Shown here: positions 31,795 through 43,984 of the stretch, piece after piece
How positions within the stretch are numbered: the first letter of the stretch is position 1
Layout of the letters: each line of letters begins with the position of its first letter
Assembly: GCF_963082655.1 (NCBI RefSeq)
Contig: NC_081554.1
Span: 63,267,820 to 63,331,819 of the forward strand
DNA from: Stomoxys calcitrans
Taxonomy: Eukaryota; Arthropoda; Insecta; Diptera; Muscidae
Direction: 5' to 3'
DNA: 64,000 nt
Program-made: the position numbers and the translations under genes
The notes under the pieces: model-generated
Database searches by the model: none
What the model saw: the letters and a program-made list of their open reading frames with translations, nothing else
Told to the model about the DNA's origin: nothing

Positions 31795-34700
31795 AAGCAT
31801 ACCTGTCATCACTTTATCTGCCTTTCGACTCTACGACACCGCCACCTACGTCGGAGCTGCATCGGTTGGTGAGGAAAGCAAAACAGACAGGAAATGGGGT
31901 ACTAATAGGCAATGCGAACTCCCACCACATTTCGTGGGATAGTACCAACATTAATATGCGGGGCCAAGCCCTGGAGGATTCTTGAACGATTAACTACCTA
32001 ATAGCACTTAATATTGGTAACACCGCTACTTTTGTTAAAAGGATTAGGGAGGAGGTTTAAGATGCGACAAAATGTTCGGAAAATCGATGAGGAAGAGGAT
32101 TGGAGGGCCACCATGGAGCATTCCTTCTCAGACCATTGCTACATTAGGTTTAGAATAGCACGTCCAGCGACGAACTCGGCGAATTCCAGCCAAAATTCGG
32201 AAGACTACTCAGAAGAGGACTTGGACAAGATAATTTAGATTGTCCAAGCATAGGAGACCTTGACGACAATGTCAACAGAATTACGACTGCACTGGTGGGG
32301 TCTTTCGAAGATAGTTGTATTCTTCGGGAAAGGAAATCAGCCCATGAAAAACCCTGGATGACCGGGGAGATTCGCAATATTGGGGAAGAAGTTGGCAGAC
32401 TTTTTAACAGAGCACGATGTAGAAGAGCGAAAGTATATTGGGATGTGTATTACACACGGCTCAAGGAATACAATAAGATTACCAGAGCGACAAAACGTGC
32501 CTCTTGGAAGCCTTTCTGTGAACAAGTCGGTAGCGTTGATGACGACGCCAAGGTGAAAAAGTTTCTCACAAAAACCCATGTCCCAACTAAAACATTAGTA
32601 GACGACATGGGAGTGAGTGTAGAAACAACGGAGGACATTTCGAGGCTTTTGATGAAAATGCATATTCCACGACGGGATTCACGGAGAGACCGAAATCTTC
32701 GAATAATGAGGTTTATCGAAGGCTTATCATTACGGAATTTATGATGAAGCAATCCTCGAAAAGCTTCAAACTATTTAAGTCACCCGGACCTGATGGAATA
32801 TTTCCGGCGTTACTACAAAATGAGGCCGACTATCTGGCGCCTCATCTGGTCACTATTTTCACAGCGTGCCTAGGACTTGCATATATTCTAAAAGCCTGGC
32901 AGGAGGAAAGGATGGTATTTATACTCAAGCCCGGCAAGGCAAGTTATGCAAAACCAAAGAAATACAGACCTATAACCCTTACGTCCTTTCTACTCAAAAA
33001 CATGGATCTCATTGTGGATACAATGATAAAGAGTAGGACATCCAGCGAACTGCTTAAATACAAACAGCATGTCTATGTCAAGAGAAGGTCTGTGGAGACT
33101 GTCCTGCACAAGGTTGTGCATAAAATAGAAGAATCCTTCGATGCCAAGACGCACAAATTGGCGGTTTGCATTGATATCAACGGGGAGTTTAACAATGTGC
33201 GGGTCGACACATAGATCCAATGCTTGGACCAATACTGGGTGGACCAGGTCCCTAGAGAATGGATAAACCATATGCTAAGGAACAGGTGGATAAATTGCGG
33301 GTACCATGACATAAATATAAGGGAGAAAGTGGCACAAGTGACACGCCACAGGAGGCATTTTATCGCCACTACTTTGGATGACCACCATAAATAAATTATT
33401 ACGGATGCTGACTGAGGAGGGATTTGAACCCGTCTGCTATGCAAATTTTGCCCATGAACATTCCACTAAGGAACAGTGGCAAACTTCTCACATATCAATG
33501 AGTGCAGTCCGATTCAAGTTTAAGCTCCATGTTAAGGAGCCTCCTTTTTATAGCCGAGTCCGAACGGCGTGCCGCAGTGCGACACCTCCTTGGGGAGAAT
33601 TTTTACATGGCATAGTACCTCACAAATGTTGCCAGCATTAGGAGGGGATAACCACCCCTGAAAATTTATTCTGATGTTCTCGCCAGGATTTGAACCTAGG
33701 CGTTCAGCGTCATAGACGGACATGCTGACCTCCGCGCTACGGTGGCCTCCTGCTATGCAGACGATGTTATAATATTTCTTAGGGGTAAGGATCCGAACCA
33801 GCTATGCAGAAGGTCCGATAAGGTCTTACATATGGCATGAGACTAGACTTCACCCAGGGGTCGCAATGTTAACCCAGAGAAGTTTAAAATATGGCTGTTT
33901 ACGAGGAAGCCGAAGGTGGGCCAATTTAATGCACCACGTTTCCTCAATAAGACGATTACGATATTTGACAAGGTCAAATACTTAGGTGTGATCTTGAACA
34001 GGAAACTAAATTGGAAGTGTCACATTCGAGAGCATACTGAGAAGGCTCACAGATGTTGGGCACTATGTAGACGGGCCGTAGGCTCGAAATGGGTCCTGAA
34101 TCCGAGGAAAGTCCACTGGCTCTGCAGAAGCGTGATTAAACCAATACTTACTTACACCTCAGTAGTTTGATGGACTGCTATGAAAAAAAAGTGCAACATA
34201 AGGACCATACAACAGGTTCAGAGAACATGTTGTCTTGGCATAGGCGAAGCGATGAGGACCACGCCCATTAAAGCACTTGAGACTATTCTAGACACCCGAC
34301 CCATAGGCACACCGATTAAGTGTGAGGCACCCACTGCGGCTATGAGACTTATGGCGATGGGAGAATGGATTGAGAATGGAAGCAGCTCATACTCTCGCGG
34401 TATAATAGAGGCGACGATAGGAAACCTGGAAGGAAGGAAAGAGGTTTCCGATCGGATACCTGAAGTCGAGTACGAGGCACTGCAGCCAGCGGCACAGTCT
34501 TGGACTGAACCATAGTATTGCCATATAGAAGATCACAGTATTGAACCATTGTATTGCCCTATAGAAGATCATATTACACGGATGGATCAAAGCTAGAGGA
34601 AAGAATGGGCCCGGGGGTCTTTATTGAGAACCCAGGGACTGAGATCTGTAGACTGCCCGCACATAATACGGTCCTTCGGGCCGAGATCCGGGCGATCACG

Positions 34701-35400
34701 GAATGCGTGAGATGGTGTGGTGCCAACGCGAGTACGTCAGTCTAAACATCTTTACGGACAGTCAAATGGCCATAAGGGCAATAACAACCAGGACGGTAAG
34801 GTCAAGAATAGTCTAGCAGTGCAAGAAGGAGATTAACGCCTTCCATGAGGATGGTGCAATCCGCATCGTTTGGGTGCCGGGCCATAACGTAGTAAGAGGG
34901 AATAAAAGAGCAGACGATTTGGCGGTGAAGGCCAGAGGACTGCCGCCAAAAAACTTGTTAACCCGACGCCTTTCGGGTCGACGCAGTCCGAGTTAAGGGC
35001 GTGGGCGGTGAACGCTGTGGAACAGTGAAACATTCCGTAGGATGTAGAAAATCCTCTGCGGTGATCCGGATCGTGAGAGGATGAGGCTATTACTGAAAAG
35101 AAGTAAGAAGGAGGTCAGGTTAGCTTTTGGTGTCATAGCGCGACACATCGGACTACGAGCTGAGTTATGCAAAATCGGTGCGTCAAGTGAAGTGTGTAAG
35201 GCATGTGGGGAAGATGATTGGAACATATCCTGTGTCATTGCACGGCTTTCGCTGCAAAAAGACACCGGTACTAAGGTGGGGACACGATACCAGATATAAA
35301 CCAACTTAGGGGAGTGGTATGGAAAACAATTAGGGATTTTGTAAGTAGAACGGGTCCATTGAAAATCGGGCATCCATTTAAATTCAGAACGCCAATTTTT
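31795..35400 (+). pseudogene. RNase H-bearing LINE (I/LOA-like), ORF2 copy 2
   Basis: The longest copy of this family. Order: endonuclease end (IGNANSHHISWDSTNIN, 31900-31960; SDHCYIRFRIA at 32130-32160), RT start (SPGPDGIFPALLQNEADYLA, 32780-32840), KPGKASYAKPKKYRPITLTS, YVKRRSVETVLHKVVHKIE, a fold at CIDINGEFNNV, then the YADD box split by a SINE at 33444-33749. After the SINE come RT thumb (KVKYLGVILNRKLNWKCHI, 33970-34030; QVQRTCCLGIGEAMRTTPIK), RNase H (DGSKLEERMGPGVF near 34580, RAEIRAITECVRW, VWVPGHN near 34870) and a Cys-rich tail (CKACGEDDWN near 35200). The frame breaks at many points (e.g. stop at 33212 and before 34180). Confidence 0.88.
33444..33749 (-). mobile_element. tRNA-derived SINE inserted in RT catalytic codons
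   Basis: Reverse orientation: body from 33444, B box complement ggatttgaacc near 33686, tRNA head ending ggtggcctc at 33749. A perfect 10-bp duplication ctgctatgca flanks it (33434-33443 and 33750-33759). Removing the SINE and one repeat joins the LINE frame through the catalytic YADD codons, so the insertion hit the RT active site. Confidence 0.93.
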
Positions 35401-35404
35401 CAAA

Positions 35405-36310
35405 TAGTCTTCAGAAAAAAGAGACTGGCTATCCTGTGATTTGTTTAACTTGCTGCTGGAGAAGATTATACAAGAAGCAGGTGTAAATAGGCATGGCACT
35501 CCTCTCACAAGAGAACATATGCTACTCACCTATGCCGACGACATCGACATCATAGATCGGTCACCGGAAGTAGTAACTGCAGCCTTTTAAAGTATCGAAA
35601 GAGAGTCAGTGAAAATGGGTCTGGCAGTGAATGGAGATGAAACGAAATGGATGGTTTCAACTCCCAAAACGCCTTGAACAACTGATCAGATAAAGAAAAT
35701 GGAGAAAGTTGTGAACCACAAAATTGAGATAGTCAGCAACTTTATCTACCTCTGCACCGCCATAACCGAAACGAATTACACCAGTTTTGAAATAAAGCGG
35801 AGAATAATACTGGCGAACAGATGATACTTGGGATTAAGTAAGCAGTTAACAAACAAGGCCACCTCTCGACAGACGAAGAATACACCACACAAGACGCTGA
35901 TACCCCCCGTGTTGTTATATGCTGAAGCATGAGTACTTCTGAAAGCAGACGATACAGTGCTTGGAGTGTTTGAGAGAAAGATTCTTCGTAAAATTTGTGG
36001 ACCACTTTGCGTTTATGGAGAATGTAGGCGTCGTATGAGCCATGAACCTGTATGACGACGACTGCATAGTTACACGTATCAGAAAACAACGGCTGTGTTG
36101 GCTAGATTATGTTGTCAGAATGGATGAAGAAGCTCCAGCAAAGAAGTCTCTTGAAGACAAACACGGTTGTACACGCCAACCGGAACGAGCAAAAGATCGA
36201 TGGAAAGATCAAGTGGTGGAAGACACATCAAAACTTGGTGTTTGGAACGCTGTTGTACGTTCGGCTAGTGGAACAACTGTTCTGCCATAGCCAATTAAAA
36301 TAAAGTAAAG
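35405..36310 (+). pseudogene. RTE-type LINE, RT to C-terminus fragment
   Basis: Begins within RT (CDLFNLLLEKIIQEAGVNRH) and has an intact catalytic box (LTYADDIDIIDR, about 35527-35560), unlike the two other RTE-type copies. It continues ERESVKMGLAVNGDETKWMV, ADDTVLGVFERKILRKICGP and the basic C-terminus. It ends in agccaattaaaataaagtaa, the same 3' end as 61120-61140, consistent with a family-specific 3' terminus. Several stops and frameshifts. It directly abuts the preceding LINE. Confidence 0.8.
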
Positions 36311-38034
36311 GACAACCATGCTTAGTTGAGCTTGGCTATACGTTGGGCAGCCCCTATCAGGGATTCTGCAAGGAAATCGTATGCAAATTAGCAAAACAGT
36401 TTATATGGAGAATATTTTACTGATTTTTTCGGTCTTTTAGGAGATCGAGGTCATTTGTTCTATTTTGGGTCTTATCTGGGCCTTATATGGAATTCTTAAA
36501 TGGGCAATATATTCGGTATTAGAAGTCATAAATGCACTTCACCTTCCTAATTTCTAGCATATCAGTCAAAACTTGGGGCTACTGGTGGATTAAAACGATC
36601 CGTTAGGTTCAATTGCAAGAAACAAGAAGACATAGACATCTTAAATGTCTTTGTAAATCTGATTGCAGATCATTACCATTACCACACCAAATTTAAAGAT
36701 TTCGCAAAACTAATGCTCTTAAACAACATTGAATTTCTTCCAAAAAGTTGGCAATTTTCAAAGCAAAGAATAGCAGAAAAAAAGCCAACCAAAACTCATT
36801 AAGTGATGACATCTATCATCATCTCAATACTTGATATTGTGCAAGGCAGGAAAAAATGTCGAATCGGAAGCCCATTGAAATTATGAATCTTATTTCTATA
36901 AAACCACAATGATTTTCATTTTATATGAAAAAGAAAAATGACGAAATCCTTTAGAAAATTAAAGTCTTTTGCAACTCAACTCACATATACACCAAACGCA
37001 ACAAGAGGAAGCCAGCCGGCAACATAGAGGAAGAAAATCCTCTACATCTATGACAGCTATGAAAAAAATAATCATGATGAAAAGATGCTTTTTTCCGATA
37101 TATAAGTGAATTGGAACATGATTTAACGGAAGCTGCTTATCAATATGAGGATATATGGAGGAAATGATGGAAAGAGAAAGGCGAAGGAAGAAAGAAAAAC
37201 TCCACGAACATGTTGATGGAACATGCCTGTGAAAAGCACTGCATGAAACGAAAAAAAAAAGATGAGGAAGAGAGCGGAAAATATGCAGGAAATAAAAATG
37301 CTTTAATACATTTTTCTACATCCTGACAGTAACAGTGCCACATCAGTAGCGAATGTGTCAGAGATATGCGTCAGCGAAACGAAAACAAGATTCCTTGCTG
37401 GAGCAGGCTGTTGCTGCTGCCACTAACGCTACGAACTGAAGACCATGACTGCGCCGCACATGACGACACATCCCCTTGAGGTGGAGATGTTTACTCTTGT
37501 GGGTGACGAAGATGCTGACGATGATGACGAAGCTGTTGCTTCTCAAAAAAAAAAAAAAGAATCCCTTAAGCACGCATGAAGCCCATAACTCAATGACATA
37601 TTCAACAATTTCTACTGGCAAAGCATGTTTATAGAAAAATGTCATCAACACAAAAGGTGATCCCTGTAATTTACTCATGTCATGCATTAAAATGTATGGT
37701 CATGAAAATCTACAAACAATTCATGAGGATTTTTCGAAAAAAACTCTATGATTTTTTTCTGTCAGAGAAAAATTTAAGACAAATTTAAATTTTACTAAAT
37801 AATTATGGGGTCTTCAATAAATGTGAAGTTGGGATTGGTAGGGATACTTGTCTGATATTATTCGAATGGATATGCTTAGAAGCAATTCATTTGTCTCAAT
37901 TCCCAAGCAGCTAAGAATACCAGACAACTTCTTCGAAAGTAGTAACAACGCACAGTGGGATAAAATCCAATAAATAAATAGTACAAAATATGCCATTGAA
38001 GAAAGGTTAGAAATAACTCTTTGAAATAGTCCGA
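36311..38034. other. Presumed intronic sequence
   Basis: AT-rich with short poly-A runs (about 37250 and 37546). No exon, domain or repeat recognised. Confidence 0.45.
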
Positions 38035-38295
38035 GCTGAGGTATTATCGATACCACGTGCAAAACTTCAAGGCCCTAAATATGATCCGATATGGGCCATA
38101 TTCGGTTTGAAGAACGGGCCCCTAGTACAACTTCCATTTTAAAATTTCACCAAAATCGGACAAAATATGCGGCTTTTACGGGTTTAAGACCCTAAATAGC
38201 AAGATCGGTCTATATGATAGCTATGTCCATATACAGTCCAATTTGGAATGCCCCTATCCATATGCCCCTATCCTATGCCACTATCCTATGGTGGT
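38035..38295 (-). mobile_element. DINE-like fragment
   Basis: One central unit (accaaaatcggacaaaatatg, then aagatcggtctatatgatag) followed by a collapsed end with repeated cccctatccatatg units and tatggtggtcattttt in place of the usual terminus. Confidence 0.6.
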
Positions 38296-38429
38296 CATTT
38301 TTCTGTCCTTATTGCAGTCTTGTATCGTTCTGTAGTCTATTTTTTCTCCATCTTTTTCTCTTCTACTTTTATCTAAGGTGAATACAAGGAACCAAAGGAA
38401 TCTGAGTGATGCAGAGTAACGTGCTCTCC

Positions 38430-39280
38430 AATCTTACCTAACCTTAGTCTGAACCGATATGGCCCATTTGCAATCTACAATGACAGCAGTTTGTTGTGTT
38501 CTATCTTTCGTCTGCTTGATTCTATTGAGTGTCCAGATGCAGCAACTCTGCGACAAAGATAGGTTTCGTCCAGAGGGATCTGGGGTTGAGTCCAGTGGGT
38601 CTTGCTGGGCCGTTAAACCGACGTGTGTCGTGTGGTCCCTGGTCATAATCGGAATATACAAAGGTAGAAGTTAATCGGTGCCTGAGATATCACCCCGCAT
38701 TGGGAAACTCCCTGTTTCACTCCACAGTGCTTCGACTTATTATCCCTATAATCCACAAATGAATGATGACCACACAAATAATTCGCGACCCAGCGACCCT
38801 GGCTAGAGGGACGTGTTGGCGATCTCCTCAAATAGTTTGGCAGGGCGGACCGTGTGGAATGCCTTCGATAGGTCCAGTGCTACGGCTACTGGTGAGAGAA
38901 GGGATATTGGTCTGTACGACTCCCTCAAACTCGGGTCCTTTTCAGGCTTCAGTAGTGGGATCATTCTGCCCTTTATCCAGACATCGGGAATTGTTCAAAG
39001 TCAGGTTGAGGACATTAGTAAGGTACTCAACTCCACTCAGATCCAGTTTAGAGATTCTGTTGAGGTCCAACGCCTTGGATGATGTGGCACCACCCGTGAC
39101 ATTCGTAACTTCGCCCAGGGTAAATTGTGATGGCTGTTTATCGGCTCGGGGACCACGGAAACGAAGAATGGCTCTGTTCCTTGCCCTGTCACTCTCGGGA
39201 TGCACAATAAATTTACGGTTGTATAACCTAGCCCATCTTTTGTTTGATTATCACTTTAAGAGCCTTTGTAAGCGCATTTA
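38430..39280 (-). pseudogene. Jockey-like LINE, internally deleted
   Basis: Read right to left. Near 39200 is the pre-RT segment (RADKQPSQFTLGEVTNVTGGATSSKAL), then SGVEYLTNVLNLTLNNS. A gap removes the GESYRPISLLSP region. Next, ANYLCGHHSFVDYRDNKSKH, VKQGVSQCGVISQAPINFYL (about 38790-38660; family VKQGVPQGGVISP). It jumps directly to the C-terminal DYDQGPHDTRRFNGPARP and SLWTKPIFVAELLHLD near 38560. The catalytic YADD segment is deleted. Followed by a tail with CAAACTGCTGTCATTG-like sequence. Confidence 0.78.
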
Positions 39281-39299
39281 TTAACCGACCTTCTCACAA

Positions 39300-39575
39300 C
39301 GTTTTCATTTGCGATTATCACAACATGTCCGGATTCGATTCAAATCGGTTCAGATTTGGATAAATCTCCCATATAAATGTTCGTCCGATTTTCAGTAAAA
39401 GTACAAGAAAATGTTAATTTGTTAACCCATTATAACAAAATTTGGCACAATGGGTTCTCTTATAGCTTTCGAAATTTCGGATAAATTTCGTATGAATCGG
39501 TTCAATTTTAGATTTAGCTCCCATATGTATTTTTCATCTGATATGACCTTTTAAGGTTGTATAAGCCACAATTAT
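39300..39575 (+). mobile_element. DINE-like fragment, second subfamily
   Basis: Two degenerate units with ttcgattcaaatcggttcag, aaatctcccatataaatgtt and agatttagctcccatatgta. No terminus. Confidence 0.5.
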
Positions 39576-39579
39576 GATA

Positions 39580-40445
39580 ATGACATCAAAGCGGTAGACC
39601 TCTTCAATTCTAGATTATGCCACATAGCTTTGGAATGCTCACAGCTCCTGGTTTGTGACCATCTATCAATCGTTGTCATTCGGGACTAGTCCTAAAAACT
39701 TAGCTTACATGTCGCTAGAGGCATACCCAGAGATTCCAGTATCCCTGAAATGTGTAGGGTAGTCTCGCGAGCTCGTGTGCTTTACAATTCCCTGGGATAT
39801 TTCTGTGGCTCGGCACCAAGAATAGGTGAATTTTTAACTGTTACTCCACCTCGTTGGAGGATCTGCGGAAATCTAGGGCGGTTTTTGTGTTCAGAAATTC
39901 TTCTCCAGGGTTTTAATGGCTGCCTGGCTTCCTGAGAGGATATTAATGTCAATCGTCGTAATGACATTATATCTTAGCCATTCCACCACTTCCTTAATCC
40001 GCTTGATACACACTTCAATGGTTGGGTAACTTTTTCAATATGTTCAGTCTAGCCCCAAAGCCCACCTGGTCGTTCAGTTTGGAACCATCCGTATAGAAGT
40101 CTATGTAACTTCTGCTACCAGGAATTTCGTAGTTTCAATCAGTGGTACAGTAATTTTTATCAAAAAGCGACTCAGGTAGGGTGTAATCCACACTGCCTGG
40201 AACATCGGATATGAGCAATGAGAAAGGTGGCTGCAATTTGGCTAGCCGCAATGACCAGAAGCATTCGATGTAGCCATTAAATTCAGTGCATCAGATGGAG
40301 TCGTCCTCAATGCGGCTGTGATACACAAACAAGCCATCCTTTGGATCCGGTTAAGTATTGAGCAGTAGGTGGATATATAAGGCGCCGTCCAACAGATCAC
40401 AACACCATATAGCATTACAGGTCTGACAACTGCAGTATATACTCA
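39580..40445 (-). pseudogene. RNase H-type LINE (second family), RNase H and tail fragment
   Basis: Reverse complement of the sequence type at 51360-52260. Near 40120 it reads EIPGSRSYIDFYTDGSKLND (RNase H start), near 39950 a broken FSDSQ-type segment, near 39900 FLNTKTALDFRR, then the region for VPSHRNIPG and CKAHELARL near 39790-39750. It is full of frameshifts. Confidence 0.65.
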
Positions 40446-40614
40446 ATGCATGGCACGCGGTCTAAACCCCCAACTTTTGCCAATGGTTCTCCTACGTTGC
40501 TCAAGCGGAACATTCGTCACATGATCAGTTTTGCCGAGGCAACAGGTGACCGTTTGTTTAGAAGTGCTTCTTTCTCGAACAACTTTCGTTGGATTTGGCT
40601 CGACTTTGAGGATC

Positions 40615-41215
40615 CACACGGTCTTAGGCCCATAAAATCCACATTTATTATTCGATTTTGCTAAAATTTGGGACAGTGAGTTCTGTTAAGCCCTTCGACA
40701 TGCTTCGTTAATTGGCCCGGATCGGTCCAAATTTGGTTATAGCTGCCATATAGACCGATCCTCGGATTAGGGTCTTAGGCCCATAAAAGCCACATTTATT
40801 ATCCGATTTTGCTGAAATGTGGGACAGTGAGTTGTGTTAAGCCTTTCGACATCCTTCGTCAATTTGGCGCAGATCGGTCCAGATTTGCATATAGCTGCCA
40901 TATAGACCGATCTCTCGATTTAATGTTTTGGGCCCATAAAAGGCGCATGTATTGTCGGATGTTGCAGAAATTTGGGATAGAGAGTTAAGTTAAGCCCCTC
41001 TACATATTTCTGCAATTTAGTCTACATCGATCAAGATTTGCATATAGCTGCCATATAGAGCGATATCTTGATTAAAAGTCTTGGCCCCAAAAAAGGTACA
41101 TTTATAATCCGAGTTAACTGAAATTTGACACATTGACTTATGTTAGGCTTTTCGACATCCGTGTAGTATATGGTTCAGATCGGTTTATTTTTAGATGTAG
41201 CTACTGAAAAGACCA
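40615..41215 (+). mobile_element. DINE-like fragment
   Basis: Four central units of about 150 bp in plus orientation (tagctgccatatagaccgat, gtcttaggcccataaaagcc, gtgttaagcctttcgacatc). No complete terminus at either side; it lies about 190 bp from the host exon. Confidence 0.7.
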
Positions 41216-41398
41216 ATATTTGTTTACACATTAACGAAGATAATGTCAAACTTTCCAATAAAAATATCGAATTGCCCCCAGCCACACTTGATAAAGCCTA
41301 CGCCAGACACTCATAAAGCAGCCATCGTACCTTATTTTTTTTTTCTTTCTGTTTCTTATTGTTGTCTTAAGATGTCAATAATATAGTTATTCATTTGC

Positions 41399-41404
41399 AC
41401 TTAC
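41399..41404 (-). other. Splice donor of the host exon
   Basis: Minus-strand sequence attgagG followed by gtaagt, a full-consensus 5' splice site. It cuts after the first base of a codon. Confidence 0.75.
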
Positions 41405-41551
41405 CCTCAATTTGTTTTCCAGCTGCAGCAGCTGCTGCTGAACTTAAGGCAACACTGGCTAAAGGTGAAGTTGTCAAGGCGGTACTACCAAATTGTGGTA
41501 AACCAGCCGCCGTTGACATATAGGCCGAAGCAAAATTATTGGGATCCGTCC
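41405..41551 (-). CDS. Internal exon of a Bruno/CELF-family RNA-binding protein
   Basis: 147 bp on the minus strand between a consensus acceptor (ttctcaatttctattag) and donor (gtaagt). The frame is open across the whole exon: two bases, 48 codons, one base. The peptide starts TDPNNFASAYMSTAAGLPQF, is Ser/Thr/Ala-rich, has six consecutive Ala and ends AAGKQIE plus the G of a split codon. In Bruno/CELF proteins an alanine-rich linker between RRM2 and RRM3 ends in a similar way just before RRM3, so that is the likely identity; this family controls splicing and translation of target mRNAs. The length is a multiple of three, so it could be a skippable cassette. Which paralogue (aret, bru-2 or bru-3-like) cannot be told. 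Neighbouring exons are not in the window or were not recognised. Confidence 0.65.
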
Positions 41552-41580
41552 CTAATAGAAATTGAGAAAAATAAAATGCA
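41552..41580 (-). other. Splice acceptor of the host exon
   Basis: Minus strand tttatttttctcaatttc then tattag: a pyrimidine-rich tract and AG. A possible branch point (cttgattaac) lies about 40 bp upstream. Confidence 0.7.
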
Positions 41581-42539
41581 TGTTAATCAAGTTATTTGTA
41601 TGAAAATTATATATAATTAAAATAATTTGTAATTGATTACAAAAAACTTAGTTTTTAGATTGCGAAACACATGTTTCATGCTTCAAAACATAAAGTATTA
41701 CACAAACTTAAGTTTCATAAAAAAGTTTACAGTTGTTTTAAATCGTAAAATATTGGAATAATTCCGCAATTTATGGGAACATGCATAAAAGTTCATTGAT
41801 TCATTGATATGTTAGAAGATTGCCCCCTGTTCTTTAATGGAATGTTCATGGGCAAATTTAGCAATTTGGATAAAACTTCCACCAAGTGGTTTAATAAATC
41901 CTCAAAATATTTTTTTTAAGGTGCTGTCAAACAAGCAAGCAGGATTGTGGGTCCTTAGTATGTTTATAAGTCTAGGCATTTCAAAATTATGATTTTCTGC
42001 AAGGTAATGTATCTAACATTTGAATGAAATTTCTATACTAAATAACTATTATCCTAGCAAATATTTGTAGCCAATATTTAAATTATTATACATTTTCTTT
42101 AACTTCATAATATATTGTTATTGTATGCTTTATTTATATATTCTACTTGAAATTTAATTATATCCTATAACATGATGTATTCGTTCTTTTTGTTATACTC
42201 CTCTTGAGCACATAATACAACATTTTAGACAAGACAAATAGTTGATTATTTCCAAAGACAATATCACACAATACAAGACACACTTTCGACTTTGCAAAAT
42301 CAACAAAACAAAATTATCTTCACAAAGATTTTCTTTATTATACGCTACAAACACAATTAGTGTAGAACTTCATACATGTACAAGTATATCTTCTGCAAAT
42401 ATAGATATATGCACGACTACTCTCAAAAGTTGTATTAATATATGGCTCATTTCGTGAATATAAAGGAAGAGTAGGTCAAAGCAGGTACTAAGAAAATATT
42501 GACAATAGAAATCTTCTTTAGTTTTTGACAAGCAGTTTC
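41581..42539. other. AT-rich intron upstream of the exon
   Basis: Very AT-rich, apart from a SINE fragment at 41797-41875. No exon or further repeat recognised. Confidence 0.5.
41797..41875 (+). mobile_element. SINE 3' fragment
   Basis: Matches the end of the tRNA-derived SINE: cattgatatgttagaagatt, then ttctttaatggaatgttcat and a tail gcaaatttagcaattt. Head missing (5' truncation). Confidence 0.7.
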
Positions 42540-43972
42540 AACGCTCTGTAGAATGTCGCGGGGCCTGACATAACTGTCCCACTTTGCAACGAAATCGGAC
42601 AATAAATGAGCCTTTCATGGGGCCAAGACTTTAAATCGAAAGTTCGGTCTATATTACAACCATATCGAAATCTGGACCAATCTGAGCCGTATTAATCAGG
42701 GATGTCGAGAGGCCTAACCCAACTCACTGTCCCAAATTTTAGCGTAATTGGATAATAACTGTAGCTTTAATGGGCCTTAGACTTTAAATCGGCAGATGGT
42801 TCTAAATGGATGGATGGTTCTAAATGGATGGATGGATCTAAACTGCCTATGGACAAAAAAAGGATATGTGCAAAGTTTCAATATCTTCATTTTTAAAAAC
42901 TGTAGCGTGATTTCAAAAGACAGACGGACGGACATGTTTGGATCGTTTTAGATTTTTTACTACACTTAAGACAAAAGAGAGTGATTTTTTAAGAGGATGA
43001 TAACTTTTTAAGAAAAGAAACACCCAAAATTAAGAAAAAGGCATGAAATCTTTATTGGCATCAATAGTACGGTCCATATTATTTAATGTTTGAAGATTAT
43101 TTCAGGCAACTGTTGACCGTGACTGCGCCTCAAATGGTCCATCCGCTTAGTCTAATTTTGCCATACTCTTTCCAACACTTCGGTCGGTATCTCACGAATA
43201 AATGCTTCAATGTTGAGCTTTAATACAGCCACACAAAGAATAGTCTAAAGGCGTTAAATCGCACGATCTAGGCGACCAATTAACCGATGCCGAACGTGAA
43301 AAAAAATGTTCACCGAACTCGCCTTTCAATTAGTCCATTGTTACGCGTGCTGTGTGGCACGTGGCACCGTCTTGTTAAAACCACATGTTATGCAAGTCAA
43401 TCTATTGCATTTTGGGCAAAAGAAAGATGGATATCGTCTCATTGCAGCGCTCACCATTCACAGTTGCGCTACGTTTCGGATCATGTTTGAAGAAGTACGG
43501 TCCAATGATGCCACCAGCCCATAAACCGCACCAAACTGTGACTTTTTTGAATGCATTGGTAGCTGATCTTCACTCCAAAATCGACAATTCTGCTTACTAA
43601 CCTACCCTTTGACCCAAAGGGAACTTTGTCGCCCAATGGAAGAAGCGCGCGATTAACAGAGCACGCAATTTAATAACAAAATTCAATGATTTGCAAGGGT
43701 TGTTCTTTTGTAAGACGATTCATGGTTAAATTATAGACCAAAACAAAGATGTTTGACAGCGAAAAAAAAACACGAAACGTGCGTGGGCTGCTTAAATCAG
43801 CGAAACAAAACACGAAACGTGCGTGAGCTGATTAAATCAGAGTTGTCAAAAAGATAATATCTAAAAACCACCCTTTATATATTTTATAGATTAGGAAATG
43901 GGTATTCGGATGTGTTTCAAACGGAATGACAAAATGAATATACCCCTATCCCTTGGTGGTGGGTATAAAAAG
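42540..43972 (-). mobile_element. DINE-like element split by an old rosa-like copy
   Basis: Two central units (aaatcggacaataaatgagc, taaatcggcagatggttcta with a short ggatggttctaaat triplication at about 42798-42835), then the gacagacggacgga tract. This is interrupted at 42974-43875 and resumes with gattaggaaatgggtattcg and the terminus cttggtggtgggtataaaaa at 43972. The 3' hairpin side is missing. Confidence 0.75.
42974..43875 (-). pseudogene. Degenerate rosa-like transposon
   Basis: Ends resemble rosa (agagtgattttttaagagga at the left, ccaccctttat at the right). The interior matches the reverse strand of the intact transposase at several landmarks: gtctaaaggcgttaaatcgcac (third Asp region), the ccaccagcccataaaccgcac region and a start-region ttcaatgatttgcaagg near 43685. 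Frequent stops, frameshifts and a shortened middle make it dead. It is more divergent than the other two copies, so either older or a sister subfamily. Contains a doubled cacgaaacgtgcgtg segment at 43770-43825. Confidence 0.75.
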
Positions 43973-43984
43973 GGAATGTGAAAG

